The notes below the pieces were generated by a model. That model searched no databases and was not told where the DNA came from. It saw only the letters and a program-made list of their open reading frames with translations. The position numbers and the translations under genes are program-made. From NCBI RefSeq assembly GCF_002007645.1, contig NZ_CP019791.1, positions 1,364,001 through 1,428,000 of the forward strand: a stretch of DNA of 64,000 nt, read 5' to 3'. How positions within the stretch are numbered: position 1 is the first letter of the stretch; the number at the start of each line of letters is the position of its first letter. The DNA is from Anaerohalosphaera lusitana (lineage in GTDB: Bacteria; Planctomycetota; Phycisphaerae; Sedimentisphaerales; Anaerohalosphaeraceae). This document shows, piece by piece, positions 1-8,047 of the stretch.

Positions 1-8
1 ATGAGTCT

Positions 9-101
9 ATGACTAATGAGGTGAGACACATTAGCCAGGTACTGTCGGGTGTTATCAAGCAAATTACCAACGGGCATTCAAACATAAGGACACATGTATG
101 A
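9..101 (+). CDS. Small ORF or 3' end of a gene entering from the left
   Basis: A 30-codon reading frame starts with ATG at 9 and ends in TGA at 99-101, overlapping the ATG of the next gene in an ATGA arrangement. The frame is open leftwards to the window edge, so it may be the C-terminus of a larger gene. The peptide (MTNEVRHISQVLSGV...) is not recognised. The ATGA overlap suggests translational coupling with the replication-type gene, as is usual in phage and plasmid early operons. The existence of a real product is uncertain. Confidence 0.35.
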   Translation: MTNEVRHISQVLSGVIKQITNGHSNIRTHV

Positions 102-994
102 ACAAAGTAGATCATATACGAATTCCTGCACAAGTTTTTAAACTGCCATTAAAGGGCTTGTGCGAAACTTGCATTATGGGCCTTGTCTACAGCTTCAAAA
201 AGGACGGATTGCGACTATCGAATGCACAGATGGCACGGCTGCTGAATACAAGTTGCAGGACGGTCGAAAGAGCGGTTTCTAAACTGCGAAAACGTGGTCT
301 TATCGAAAACAAAAATGACGTGCAAGCTGTTCGTTGCCTGGTTGCGGTTACCGACATAGAGTCAATGGAGCTACCGACATCAGGTGCCGACACGAAGTCG
401 GGGGTCCCGACTTTAAGCACCGACGACATGCCGGGAGGTACCGACGTAGTGGTCGGTCAGGCACCGACATCAAGCACCGACACAGCGTCGGGGGTACCGA
501 CGTGCAGAGGGGTAAATACCGACGTACATGTCGACCATAAAGAAGAAAGAATAGAAGAAGAAGAGGAAGAGTGCTCTTCGGGGGTTCGGCCGGTGGAGTT
601 TATGGACTACTGGAATGCCAAGGACAACCTCCCCAGAATCAGGGCTTTCTCAGACCAGAGGCGAAGCAAATTCAAGGCTCGGATGGCGGAAGGATTGTTC
701 GCCGAAAACTGGCAAGAGTTGATAGACATGGTTTCCGGATCATCGTTCCTCACAGGCAAAAACGATCGGAACTGGAGAGCCGATATTGACTGGCTTCTGA
801 AGAACTCGACCAATTACGCCAAGGTACTGGAAGGAAAGTACAACAACCGTAATGCACAGACTAAACCCTCAGACAGCAAAGACAAGAACATTCCATTCAC
901 ACCGGAGCAGGAAGCGGAATTCCTTGCAAAGCATACTCGTAAAATCTCAGAGGCCGAAGCTGACAAGCTGTTTCGGGAGATCGGGCTGACATGA
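98..994 (+). CDS. Phage/plasmid replication-type protein with winged-helix N-terminus
   Basis: A 298-aa protein. Residues about 40-70 (AQMARLLNTSCRTVERAVSK...) form a helix-turn-helix of the kind that starts phage replisome-organiser proteins. A low-complexity middle (about 85-150) is rich in PTS, GV and D, followed by an acidic EEEEEE stretch. The C-terminal part (about 165-250) contains FLTGKNDRNW and WLLKNSTNYAKVLEGKY, a signature of the conserved C-terminal domain of phage replication proteins. The ATG at 98 has AAGGA seven bases upstream. The middle of the gene is made of repeated CCGAC blocks at 351-523, as in lambda O, where the origin iterons lie inside the initiator gene. An ATG at 991 overlaps the stop (ATGA) and opens an 17-aa frame that looks like the cut start of the next operon gene. 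DNA binding and origin recognition are inferred. No helicase or loader gene is visible next to it, so the module appears incomplete. Confidence 0.6.
   Translation: MNKVDHIRIPAQVFKLPLKGLCETCIMGLVYSFKKDGLRLSNAQMARLLNTSCRTVERAVSKLRKRGLIENKNDVQAVRCLVAVTDIESMELPTSGADTKSGVPTLSTDDMPGGTDVVVGQAPTSSTDTASGVPTCRGVNTDVHVDHKEERIEEEEEECSSGVRPVEFMDYWNAKDNLPRIRAFSDQRRSKFKARMAEGLFAENWQELIDMVSGSSFLTGKNDRNWRADIDWLLKNSTNYAKVLEGKYNNRNAQTKPSDSKDKNIPFTPEQEAEFLAKHTRKISEAEADKLFREIGLT
351..523. repeat. Iteron-like CCGAC repeat array inside the replication-type gene
   Basis: CCGAC, mostly as ACCGACNT or ACCGACAC, occurs at 351, 374, 387, 407, 420, 441, 464, 477, 497 and 519. Spacing is 23, 13, 20, 13, 21, 23, 13, 20 and 22 bases. 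The reverse form GTCGG occurs at 397, 452 and 487. Blocks 374-411 and 464-501 are a 90-bp direct repeat with the same internal spacing. The regular spacing fits protein-binding iterons of a replication origin. A purely coding explanation (a Pro-Thr-Ser repeat) is possible but does not explain the inverted copies. Confidence 0.55.
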
Positions 995-1051
995 GCGTAA
1001 TCGAGCAAAGGAAGACAGATGTCTTGATGAATTCTGGCAGTTGAACGAAGG

Positions 1052-1798
1052 CTAAAGCGGCGAACTGCATGAGTCGATGCGTTGTATGATCCGCTGAACG
1101 GTGCTGTGATGCCAATTGGTCTTGTCGCGGCAGTTAATGCCAGCTTCCTGCAGTTCTCGGCAAATAGCACGCAGTGACAGGCCTGATTCTTTCATTGCGA
1201 TGATCTGCTGGATGACCTGCTGTTCTGTTTCGTGTTCGATCAGTCGGCCGGGGTTGAGCGGATCGACTGTGAAACCATATGGCGGGTGTTTGCTCATGCG
1301 TTTGCCGTTGGCCTGGTGGCGAAGCATGGCAGCTTTGGTGCGGGCGGCTATTACCTTGCGTTCGTACTCTGCCAGGGTTTGGAGAATCTTGCGGATCAGC
1401 CAGTCTTCATCGTTGTCCGACCATGTACCCTCACCTGATATGCTGACGATCGATGCGCCTTTCTTTTTGACTGTGCGTTCGATAATGTCGCTGAGGTAAA
1501 CGCTGCGGGCCAAGCGGTCCAGGCGATAGACCACAAGGCAGTGACCACGTTTGAGAGCATCCATTGCAGACCACAGGCCAGGTCGATCTTCGTCTGATCC
1601 TGAGAGGGCTTTGTCGTTGAATTTTGCTACGATTTCAAGGTTGTTGTTGATGCAGTAGTCAGTGCAAAGGTCGAACTGGGTTTCGATGGACTCACACTGA
1701 TCTGCGTTTCGCCTGGGTGAGAATCTGGCATAGAGAATTGCCTTGCGAGTTGATTGGGATGGTTGGCTGATCATGCCTGTAAGTGTATCAGAATGCAT
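1052..1798 (-). CDS. Serine recombinase (resolvase/invertase type)
   Basis: A site-specific recombinase that cuts and rejoins DNA through a serine. The N-terminal catalytic domain shows YARFSP with the candidate serine, then the hallmark YRLDRLARS. A long helix region follows (ILQTLAEYERKVIAARTKAAM), then a short recombinase domain (PPYGFTVDP) and a C-terminal helix-turn-helix-like segment (SLRAICRELQEAGINC). At about 248 aa it is longer than a simple resolvase and far shorter than the usual 500-aa large serine integrases, as in many phage and transposon recombinases. ATG at 1798 or 1774 is the likely start; a further upstream TTG at 1810 is less likely. It faces the replication-type gene, consistent with a degraded mobile element at this end of the window. 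Confidence 0.8.
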   Translation of the reverse strand: MHSDTLTGMISQPSQSTRKAILYARFSPRRNADQCESIETQFDLCTDYCINNNLEIVAKFNDKALSGSDEDRPGLWSAMDALKRGHCLVVYRLDRLARSVYLSDIIERTVKKKGASIVSISGEGTWSDNDEDWLIRKILQTLAEYERKVIAARTKAAMLRHQANGKRMSKHPPYGFTVDPLNPGRLIEHETEQQVIQQIIAMKESGLSLRAICRELQEAGINCRDKTNWHHSTVQRIIQRIDSCSSPL

Positions 1799-1810
1799 CG
1801 AGAGCGGCAA

Positions 1811-2239
1811 TAGCTAAAAGGTAAATTCACGATCTTTTTATGCTTAGCTGTTATGGCCATGTCTTGTGATAACTCAAGTCGGCGGGTTGCTGGCTCACGC
1901 GCGCGAGGCGATGACGGATTGAATTTGGTCTTTCGGTCGGCCGATCAGATCGTTTTGGCGTGGTGGGTTCCCATCACACCAGCTGTTGGCCGCTGTTGTC
2001 GCAGGCGGTAGGGGAGCCAGGGCGATGACACTGCGAAACGGTTGGACGTTCTCGCGCGCGACGCGCGAGGGACAACAAATAAATTTTCGCGGTGGGACTC
2101 CTGCCGACTCAGATCCGAACCACACCCCCGCCCGGCCTGCCGCCGGGACTCCTACTTAGGTCGAAAGCCGCGATACCATTTTTCAAAAAAAGTTTTCAGG
2201 CGGTTTGACCAAATCTTTCGTGCCGTAAAAAATTGCATT
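1811..2239. other. Gene-poor stretch with a GC-rich perfect dyad
   Basis: No supportable gene was found on either strand here. The stretch contains a perfect dyad, CTCGCGCG at 2051-2058 and CGCGCGAG at 2062-2069, with a 3-base loop, and a related ACGCGCGCGAG near 1898. No T-run follows the dyad, so it is not an ordinary terminator. It could be a recombination or protein-binding site of the neighbouring mobile element, but nothing shows which. Confidence 0.3.
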
Positions 2240-2797
2240 GTGGAAACTAAAGAACAATTCAAAAAACGGTTAAAGCGTGAAGGTCGTTGGGATGAATTTA
2301 TCAAACTTCGTGAAGGACTTAAACGAGATGAACTCAGCCCTAAAGAAGCATGGGCAAAGGCTCGTCGAGAATTTGAGCCGGACTTTGGAAACCAAGGTTT
2401 GGATGCAACAGTTGCTGATCTTTCTGATGGCGGGGATTCTGGGCTGGATAGCGGGGACGGTATTAGCAGAGATATTTATCAAAACAGACCGAACGTCACA
2501 GCAAGAGCAGTTGTCCAGTGGGTCTTCGACCATATCGACGTTGCGGATGTCAGACCAGAAGACGCACCCAGCAGCGGAGCGTGGAACTTCCTTCAGCGGG
2601 TGCGGACTTATCCCGAGCTTCTCAAGGAGTTCTATCGAAGTATCTCACAATGGTCCAAAACAAATATTTTGGACAGCACCGCTAACCATTCTATTGGTGA
2701 AGATGCCAAAACCGAGCAACAGGTTCGACTGGAGATGTCGAATCGTTCTGCAACGGAATTTGATGGCCAGATACTTGTACATGCAAAATTTAGCTGA
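2240..2797 (+). CDS. Hypothetical protein, probably mobile-element cargo
   Basis: A 185-aa soluble protein starting at GTG 2240 (VETKEQFKKRLKREGRWDEF). Longer in-frame starts exist upstream but give an atypical Arg-rich leader. The N-terminal 50 residues are highly charged and helical (KLREGLKRDELSPKEAWAKARREF), and a helical segment follows later (LQRVRTYPELLKEFYRSISQW). No enzyme motif, signal peptide or membrane segment is visible. Position beside the recombinase and replication-type gene suggests a phage or plasmid gene. An alternative frame at 2277-2822 overlaps most of it but has no better start, so this frame is preferred with modest certainty. Confidence 0.5.
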   Translation: METKEQFKKRLKREGRWDEFIKLREGLKRDELSPKEAWAKARREFEPDFGNQGLDATVADLSDGGDSGLDSGDGISRDIYQNRPNVTARAVVQWVFDHIDVADVRPEDAPSSGAWNFLQRVRTYPELLKEFYRSISQWSKTNILDSTANHSIGEDAKTEQQVRLEMSNRSATEFDGQILVHAKFS

Positions 2798-2883
2798 TTT
2801 TTTGATTTTTCGTGCGGACTAAACGCTTGTCGGCGCTATATGACATTGAGAAAGATGCTAATCAGTATAACGGGTGACTTCGA

Positions 2884-3471
2884 ATGACATCTGAAAATAA
2901 AAAACTCAATTGGATAAATGGGGATGAAGTGCCCGAATCCTCTTCAGGTGAAAAGGATGCGACATCTTGTTATTTTCGGTTGTTAACACAGAATTACCGG
3001 AAAATATACTCATACATACTTACGCTTGTGCCCAGCCGTTCAGATGCGGACGACATAATGCAGGAAACCGCCACTGTTATGTGGACAAAGTTTTCCGAAT
3101 TTAAGGAGGGAACCAATTTTGCCGGTTGGGGAATACGGATTGCCTATTTCCAAGTGCTTTATTTTTACCGCAAGAATAAAGCAAGGCCAGTCCAATTTCC
3201 CGCAGATATTCTGGAAAAGATGGGGGCTGCAGCTGAAAAAAAGTCTGGTCAGAATGAAGAACTTCTGAAGACACTGCGAGAATGTGTGGAACGTTTGGAT
3301 GAGAGAGACAGAAAACTTTTGCAGATGAGATATGAACAAGGGATGGCTCCAAAGAACCTCGCCGAATTTTTGTCAAAGCCGGTCAAAGGGATTTACCGGA
3401 GTATGTCTCGAATTCACAATACACTCGTTATGTGCATTCGTCGCACACTTGCTGCGGAGGAATCACTTTGA
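2884..3471 (+). CDS. ECF RNA polymerase sigma factor, pair 1
   Basis: A 195-aa sigma-70 family ECF factor of the Rhodopirellula/Verrucomicrobium type. Region 2 spans about residues 28-98 (YRKIYSYIL, DADDIMQETATVMW, FAGWGIRIAYF), and region 4 spans about 120-185 (RECVERLDERDRKLLQMRYEQGMAPKNLAEFL, then IYRSMSRIH). It should direct RNA polymerase to promoters of the downstream secreted-protein genes, held in check by the next gene product. The ATG at 2884 directly follows a GTGACTTCGA leader. Its TGA stop at 3469-3471 is overlapped by the TTG start of the anti-sigma gene. The target promoters are not identifiable by eye. Confidence 0.9.
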   Translation: MTSENKKLNWINGDEVPESSSGEKDATSCYFRLLTQNYRKIYSYILTLVPSRSDADDIMQETATVMWTKFSEFKEGTNFAGWGIRIAYFQVLYFYRKNKARPVQFPADILEKMGAAAEKKSGQNEELLKTLRECVERLDERDRKLLQMRYEQGMAPKNLAEFLSKPVKGIYRSMSRIHNTLVMCIRRTLAAEESL

Positions 3472-5168
3472 GACATGACAACAAATTTTACGTTTATTTA
3501 AGTGAGCTTATACTAGATTCGCTAGAGGGCAATATAAGCTATCAGCGAGGGAATGAGCTGACTGAAATCCTTTCGCGAGATGATGAGTGTTTGGCGTACT
3601 ACTACGATTTTATCAGAGTATATGCGGGTCTGTCTTTGGAGGGTAAAGTTGGGGACTTGTCAGAAGCCGACCGGCCGGAGCTGAATCCATACGTCTGGCA
3701 GGAACTGGCTAAAGTTGAGAAGACTGCGCCTAAGATTGATGTGCCACAGAGTTTCGAGCAGAGTGAATATGACGGTGTTTCTCAGAGCAAAAATAATATA
3801 CCCGAAGCTGATTCTCTACGAGAAGTGTCGCGATGGAGCCTGTATACTGCTGTTGTTTCCAGTGCTGCCCTTCTTCTCATTCTTATTCTGGTCTTGTTGA
3901 CACCAGCAAAACCACCAATTGTAGCTTATCTGGACGGTAGTGTTGATGCGGTCTGGGATCAAAGCGTGGATACCCCTGAATGGGATGGGGCGATAAGGGC
4001 GAAAAAATTGCAACTCAACGAGGGGCTGGCACGAATCACTTTTATGGGCGGTGCAGACATTGTCCTGGAAGGACCAGCGGTCATTGAGCCAGTCTCTCAA
4101 GACAAGCTGATTCTCAGTTCAGGCAAGCTTGCAGCTCATGTCGATCGCCAGGCGGTGGGCTTTTCAGTAGAAACGCCGGCGGGAAAAATACTTGACCTTG
4201 GGACCGAATTTGGAGTTGAAGTAAGTGAATCCGGCGGCACTGCGGTAGGTGTCTTCCAGGGCGAAGTTGCACTGTTCCCTTCCCAAGCTGATAAGATAAA
4301 CATAAATTCTAGTGAAGCCCTGTTAGTGGATAGAACGGGTTTTATTCGCAAGGCTGCATGCAGCGAGATCGACTTTGTACGTAATGAAGAGTTCAACGCG
4401 AGAATTCTGGCCAGCAAGGGGGATTCTTACGGCAGATGGCTTGCTCACTCTTACCAACTGAGACGTGATCCGGATCTGGTAGCACATTATGATTTTCAAC
4501 GCGAAGAATCAAGGCCTGAAAAACTGATTAACCGTGTAACTAGTGCTAGTTCAGTTGCGTTAAATGGGGGGCTTGGCACTTCCGGTTATTCTAAGCCTGA
4601 ATGGGTAGATGGGCGTTGGGCTGGCAAAACGGCTTTAAAGTTTAGCAAGGATGAAAATGATGCCGTGGTTATCCCATCGGATCCCCTGTTGAATATCGCA
4701 GGCCCCATCACGATACTTGTTTGGGTCAAATGCCCTGATATTGCCAAAGGAGGGCACATTATATCATGTCGAAATCCTAAGGATGTCAGTTATCAGTTTG
4801 CCTACTTTGGAAAAGAGCACATTGATAGTTCTCAGCGAAACCGCTTACAGTTAATCAGATACTCGAAAGGTGATCCAGAAGGGGCTTATTCCGACCCGCC
4901 TTTGTTTATTGGAGACCATTGGAGGTGCCTCGCAGTGACGCATGATGGTACGGAGGCAAAGTTCTATATAGATGGAGAACTGTACAGTGAACACGACTTT
5001 GCTTTTTCAGGTCCTTCTGCTGATGCTGAAATGATCGTGGTCGGCAACGTAATTGATGTCCCTTATTCGGAATCAAAGTTCAATGGAATTATTGGCGAAA
5101 TTGCAGTGTTTGATCGTACTTTGCAGGCCTACGAGATTGAGCAGTTTTATCAAATGACAAAGCCCTGA
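3468..5168 (+). CDS. FecR-domain transmembrane anti-sigma protein with LamG sensor domain
   Basis: About 566 aa. The start is taken as TTG at 3468, because GGAGG at 3456-3460 sits seven bases upstream and the codon overlaps the sigma stop (TTGA). The cytoplasmic part (1-123) contains EKTAP at 84-88, a motif shared with the other anti-sigma proteins of the window. One membrane helix lies at about 124-146 (SLYTAVVSSAALLLILILV). The FecR-like beta domain spans about 180-275 (LSSGKLAAHV, GFSVETPAG, LDLGTEFGV, GVFQGEVALF). A concanavalin-like LamG domain fills about 345-560 (WRCLAVTHDGTEAKFYIDGEL, then GIIGEIAVFDR). FecR proteins transmit an outside signal to a sigma factor; the LamG fusion suggests the signal is a carbohydrate. 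That last step is inference. Confidence 0.85.
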   Translation: MRHDNKFYVYLSELILDSLEGNISYQRGNELTEILSRDDECLAYYYDFIRVYAGLSLEGKVGDLSEADRPELNPYVWQELAKVEKTAPKIDVPQSFEQSEYDGVSQSKNNIPEADSLREVSRWSLYTAVVSSAALLLILILVLLTPAKPPIVAYLDGSVDAVWDQSVDTPEWDGAIRAKKLQLNEGLARITFMGGADIVLEGPAVIEPVSQDKLILSSGKLAAHVDRQAVGFSVETPAGKILDLGTEFGVEVSESGGTAVGVFQGEVALFPSQADKININSSEALLVDRTGFIRKAACSEIDFVRNEEFNARILASKGDSYGRWLAHSYQLRRDPDLVAHYDFQREESRPEKLINRVTSASSVALNGGLGTSGYSKPEWVDGRWAGKTALKFSKDENDAVVIPSDPLLNIAGPITILVWVKCPDIAKGGHIISCRNPKDVSYQFAYFGKEHIDSSQRNRLQLIRYSKGDPEGAYSDPPLFIGDHWRCLAVTHDGTEAKFYIDGELYSEHDFAFSGPSADAEMIVVGNVIDVPYSESKFNGIIGEIAVFDRTLQAYEIEQFYQMTKP

Positions 5169-5209
5169 GGATGGGCCTAACGTATTTTTATTTTTTTGTT
5201 TGGAGGTTA

Positions 5210-5869
5210 ATGATGATTGGAAAGAAAATGTTGTTAAGTGCAGTGTTGCTTGTTTGTGCAGCAGGTTTAACCCAGGCGGGAGTTACTTATGTGGATGCGG
5301 ATCTCACTAATACCACTCTTGCGGACGGCACAGCTGTGAATGTGACGACAAGCGGCAGTGCAGCAACGGCAAATGATCAGTGGCATGTAAGGACCGGATT
5401 TGGTAATGGTTCCGATGTTTTTGCTTCTCATGCCGATTCGGACAGCCCTGTTATTGTGACTGCAATCAACGGGCTCGTTGCTGGGGAGACCTATTCTGTG
5501 TCATCTTATTTTTGGGTTGCTGGTGACGGAACCCCAGGAGGCAATCAGGAATGGGATATGTCTGCCGGTTTGAGTGAGTCAGGAATAGTTGGCTTTCGTT
5601 ATGGCGATGCAACACAGATAACAGACAGCTCGTACTTTGATTCCTCTGTAATGCTCAGCGAGGGAGATCGAAGGCTTTTTGAAGCTTCACTCGGTACGGC
5701 GGTTGCCAACAGTGCCGGTCAGATACAGGTTTTTGTGAGTGACCTTCCTGGAAATGATGACAGGACCTGGTATGACGGTGTTGGTGCTTCTGTAGTTCCT
5801 GAACCTGCAACGCTTTCGATTCTTGGTCTGGGCGGTCTTTTGATTGCTCGCCGCAGGCGAAGCGCTTAG
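5210..5869 (+). CDS. Secreted PEP-CTERM protein with TYVDADLTNTTLADGT module
   Basis: 219 aa. The start at ATG 5210 is fixed by GGAGG at 5202-5206. A signal peptide (KKMLLSAVLLVCAAGLTQAG) is followed by one module of about 170 residues beginning TYVDADLTNTTLADGTAVN and ending GNDDRTWYDGV. The protein closes with the sorting signal VVPEPATLSILGLGGLLIA and RRRR, a classic PEP-CTERM tail processed by an exosortase. The same module opens the next two genes, which have dockerin-like tails instead. No known domain was recognised in the module; the pattern of aromatic and Gly/Asp residues suggests a beta-sandwich, possibly carbohydrate-binding. It is the first structural gene after sigma/anti-sigma pair 1. 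Confidence 0.75.
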   Translation: MMIGKKMLLSAVLLVCAAGLTQAGVTYVDADLTNTTLADGTAVNVTTSGSAATANDQWHVRTGFGNGSDVFASHADSDSPVIVTAINGLVAGETYSVSSYFWVAGDGTPGGNQEWDMSAGLSESGIVGFRYGDATQITDSSYFDSSVMLSEGDRRLFEASLGTAVANSAGQIQVFVSDLPGNDDRTWYDGVGASVVPEPATLSILGLGGLLIARRRRSA

Positions 5870-5892
5870 TTTCGGCAAAGGCAATGAATTCA

Positions 5893-5920
5893 TGTCGGGG
5901 CTTATTGCCCCGACATTTTT
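5893..5920 (+). terminator. Intra-operon terminator or attenuator hairpin
   Basis: TGTCGGGGC at 5893-5901 pairs perfectly with GCCCCGACA at 5907-5915, followed by TTTTT. It lies between the PEP-CTERM gene and the next gene, whose ribosome site begins only twelve bases beyond the T-run. It would lower expression of the distal genes relative to the first one. Confidence 0.75.
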
Positions 5921-5943
5921 AGAGTTTTTTCGGGAGCATATTG

Positions 5944-7920
5944 ATGAAGACAAAAGGACTAACGGCAGTGTTCGCGTTTTTGCTGATCCTGGCTGGTATA
6001 AGCAATGCGGCAGCTACATATGTGGATGCGGATCTTACTAATACCACTCTTGCAGACGGCACAGCTTTGAATGTTACAACGTCTCCTGTGAACCCGGAAG
6101 ACGTGACTACAAGCGGCAGTACGGCAGCAGGAAATGATCATTGGCATATCAGAACTGGCTATAGTAACGATTCAGATGTTTTTTCGTCGATTGAGTCATC
6201 GGACAGCCCAACTCTTCGCACCACAATTACCGGTTTGCAGGCCGGGGGACTATATAAGGTATCTGTATTTTACTGGGTGGCTGGTGACGGAACCCCGTTT
6301 GGCAATCAGGAATGGGATATTTCTGCCGGTTTGGATGAAACAGACATAACTGAGTATTTCTGGGACGGCGGAATTGAGGTTACAGACAGTTCATACTTTG
6401 ACTCCAGTGTCTTGCTCAGTGAAGGAGATAGAAGACTTTTCGAGATAAAACTGGGCACCATTATGGCTGACAGTACCGGCGAAATCCAGGTGTTTATAGA
6501 TGACCATCCAGGGAATGACGACCGGACTTGGTACGACGGCGTTTCCTTTGAAGTGAATACCAGTGCATCTATGCCAACGCCTGAATCCGGAGCTGACAAT
6601 GTGAGTGAGGACGTTGTTATTAGCTGGTATAGCGGTTTCGGGGTTGATGTTGCGAGTCATGAAGTCTATTTATCCCTTCCTAATGACCCTAATGTTGGTA
6701 CTGCATATACAGCTTCTATTCAGGATGACGACAGTGGAACGGCTTCATACAATCCCGGCGGTCTCCAGAGAGATGCAGTATACACCTGGCGTGTAGATGA
6801 AGTATTGGCAGATGATACTGTCGTACAAGGAAGCGAGTGGACATTTGAAACTCTTCCATCGGTTCCTCAGATCACCACTCAGCCTGCCGATTACGTCTCT
6901 GTACAACCTGGTGAGGATGCTCAGTTTTACGTTGAGGCAACTAATCCGTTTACTAATGATTCAACAGGTATGACATATCAATGGTATCATGACGGTGATT
7001 TGATTAGCGGCGCAACAAGCTCTACTATGACGCTGCTTGACGTGACTGATTCTGATCATGGCGAATACAATTGCATTGTTACGATTACAGACAACGGCGC
7101 TTCAACACCATCTGATGCAGGCCTGCTAAATATCGAGAGACTTGTGCAATACCACAGCTTCGATAGTTCATTGGCTGATATGGCGGGCGTAAATGACGGT
7201 ATTTATCTTACTGTTGACCCAAATTCGGCCAGTACAGTTAACTATGGAGTTGGATTTGCTAATCAGGCTCTGGCGCTGGATAGTCAGGGTTACGTGGATC
7301 TAGGTGTTGTTGGCTGTCCCAGGGCAGGATTGGGCCTTGAGAACGGAACGGTAGAATGCTGGGTAAAAACAACTTCCGCCGGTACTGTTATGGGTGTATT
7401 TGAAGATGAACCTCAATATTACACGACGGCTTTCCGCTTAGAAGTCACTGCCGATGGATCAGTAAGCTGTCTGGTCAGGGATGCGGATCCGACTTCGACA
7501 GAGGCAGCGGCTGGACAAATAACGGATGGAGAATGGCACCATATTGCAGCTTCATGGCAGACTTCTGATCAGGGTGGCGGCATGACCATCTATATTGATG
7601 GTGCTGTTGCCGGCGCTTCGACTGTAAGCGGGGTGTCCAATGAATTCAATCCATGGACCTACGGTTTGTTTGTTGGTGCGGTAAACTCTCGCGGCAACGT
7701 TGCCAATCCCTTTAATGGCTTGCTTGATGAATTGAAAGTTTACAACTACAGTATGACAGCTGAGCAAATTGCTGAAGTCTACTACCAGTACACGGGTATA
7801 GCGACTTGCGTAAATCCACCTGCAATGGATCTCACTGGCGACTGTGTCGTAGATATTGCCGACATGGCAGAATTTGCCGGATCCTGGCTTGATTGTGGCC
7901 GTGTACCATCATGTAACTAG
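5944..7920 (+). CDS. Secreted multidomain protein: shared module, Fn3-like, Ig-like, LamG, dockerin-like
   Basis: 658 aa from ATG 5944 (GGGAG at 5932-5936). Order of parts: signal peptide (about 1-22); TYVDADLTNTTLADGT module (about 24-205); a fibronectin-like segment with VISWYSGFGVDVASHEVYL and YTWRVDEV (about 215-300); an Ig-like segment with ITTQPADYVSVQPGEDAQFYV and YQWYHDGDLISGATSSTMTL (about 308-395); a LamG domain (about 400-600, with WHHIAASWQ, MTIYIDGAVAG, GLLDELKVYNYSMTAEQI); and a C-terminal dockerin-like EF-hand segment DLTGDCVVDIADMAEFAGSW. It has no recognisable catalytic site, so a binding or scaffold role on glycans is likely. Which cell-surface partner the dockerin-like tail meets is unknown; no cohesin is visible in the window. 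Confidence 0.75.
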   Translation: MKTKGLTAVFAFLLILAGISNAAATYVDADLTNTTLADGTALNVTTSPVNPEDVTTSGSTAAGNDHWHIRTGYSNDSDVFSSIESSDSPTLRTTITGLQAGGLYKVSVFYWVAGDGTPFGNQEWDISAGLDETDITEYFWDGGIEVTDSSYFDSSVLLSEGDRRLFEIKLGTIMADSTGEIQVFIDDHPGNDDRTWYDGVSFEVNTSASMPTPESGADNVSEDVVISWYSGFGVDVASHEVYLSLPNDPNVGTAYTASIQDDDSGTASYNPGGLQRDAVYTWRVDEVLADDTVVQGSEWTFETLPSVPQITTQPADYVSVQPGEDAQFYVEATNPFTNDSTGMTYQWYHDGDLISGATSSTMTLLDVTDSDHGEYNCIVTITDNGASTPSDAGLLNIERLVQYHSFDSSLADMAGVNDGIYLTVDPNSASTVNYGVGFANQALALDSQGYVDLGVVGCPRAGLGLENGTVECWVKTTSAGTVMGVFEDEPQYYTTAFRLEVTADGSVSCLVRDADPTSTEAAAGQITDGEWHHIAASWQTSDQGGGMTIYIDGAVAGASTVSGVSNEFNPWTYGLFVGAVNSRGNVANPFNGLLDELKVYNYSMTAEQIAEVYYQYTGIATCVNPPAMDLTGDCVVDIADMAEFAGSWLDCGRVPSCN

Positions 7921-7940
7921 ATATATTATCTAAGCTTTAA

Positions 7941-7970
7941 CAATGAGCCTCGTTGCGGCGAGGCTCATTG
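7941..7970 (+). terminator. Stem-loop terminator
   Basis: CAATGAGCCTCG at 7941-7952 pairs with CGAGGCTCATTG at 7959-7970, followed by the T-rich TATTTATT. It sits in the 127-base gap before the BNR-4 gene and probably ends most transcripts from the upstream gene. Confidence 0.6.
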
Positions 7971-8047
7971 TATTTATTCAGTGTGCGTTTTTCGGCGTAC
8001 GCCCTGTTGTCGATGTGTGATTTTTTTGTATTTCGGAGATATGTGAA

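Noticed and set aside
1895-2125. Minus-strand ORF of 76 aa before the unknown gene
   Set aside because: No start context, proline/alanine-rich, no similarity recognised; the GC-rich dyad inside suggests non-coding DNA.
2277-2822. ORF of 181 aa overlapping 2240-2797 in another frame
   Set aside because: It contains a hydrophobic segment by chance of the frame, and lacks a start context; the GTG frame at 2240 has better amino-acid composition. The choice is not certain.
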